A program made the translations under genes and the position numbers. From NCBI GenBank assembly GCA_000799755.1, contig JUHI01000003.1, positions 1-64,000 on the forward strand: a stretch of DNA of 64,000 bases, in the 5' to 3' direction. The DNA is from Martinezella tropici. GTDB taxonomy: Bacteria > Pseudomonadota > Alphaproteobacteria > Rhizobiales > Rhizobiaceae. Below the pieces are notes generated by a model. It saw nothing but the letters and a program-made list of their open reading frames with translations, was not told where the DNA came from and made no database searches. Of the stretch, positions 63,990 to 64,000 are shown in pieces; position 1 is the stretch's first letter, and every line of letters begins with the position of its first letter.

Positions 63990-64000
63990 CGCGGTCACGA

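Overview
The window reads as a chromosomal or chromid-like stretch of a fast-growing alphaproteobacterium of the Rhizobiales, most likely Rhizobium or a close relative. The basis is moderately high GC, rhizobial gene families (DUF982, DUF2171, DUF2934 and DUF892 stress proteins, IalB, alphaproteobacterial MntR, an EcfG-type sigma factor, two Ku proteins with LigD) and GGAAC-N16/17-xxTT promoters typical of the alphaproteobacterial general stress response. Species cannot be fixed from the sequence alone.

Region 1 (1-5.2 kb) is accessory DNA. It holds the 5' part of an IS5-type transposase, a broken P-loop ATPase beside a broken small gene, a hipBA toxin-antitoxin pair whose toxin ends in a G11 tract, and a 1.9-kb segment bounded by two copies of an 18-bp direct repeat. 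That segment carries a Phd-like antitoxin, a PIN-like protein lacking the usual first catalytic Asp, and an RNase HI.

Region 2 (5.4-31.4 kb) looks like a stress-response island. Nineteen EcfG-like promoter motifs were found by eye, nearly all 18-55 bp upstream of a start codon. They precede small stress proteins, a frameshifted Nramp-like transporter, trehalose synthesis from glycogen (glgX/treX, treY, treZ, with back-to-back promoters for treY and treZ), catalase katE, topoisomerase IB, the ku-ligD operon and a second ku gene. The EcfG-like sigma gene lies in the middle with no nepR or phyR beside it. One further motif precedes an MscS channel gene at 38.9 kb.

Region 3 (32-42.6 kb) is ordinary rhizobial content: tauABC-type sulfonate uptake joined to a flavin monooxygenase, mntR, a PAS-GGDEF protein, MscS, a second flavin monooxygenase and two small secreted proteins.

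Region 4 (42.7-52.9 kb) is a lysine-degradation locus: LysR regulator, hglS (2-oxoadipate to D-2-hydroxyglutarate), an amaB-like semialdehyde dehydrogenase, an aminotransferase and a YdiJ-type D-2-hydroxyglutarate dehydrogenase, facing a saccharopine dehydrogenase-like gene and a divergent Lrp regulator. Together they could take saccharopine to 2-oxoglutarate. The lysine-ketoglutarate reductase step is not present here.

Region 5 (52.9-61.5 kb) is an arabinoside uptake and hydrolysis operon: a GH51 arabinofuranosidase, a peptide-type ABC transporter (binding protein, two permeases, two ATPases) and an upstream regulator that joins an ArsR-like DNA-binding domain to what looks like a carbohydrate-binding domain. 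The window closes with an IalB-family protein, an acetyltransferase and a third flavin monooxygenase. No rRNA, tRNA or CRISPR array was seen.
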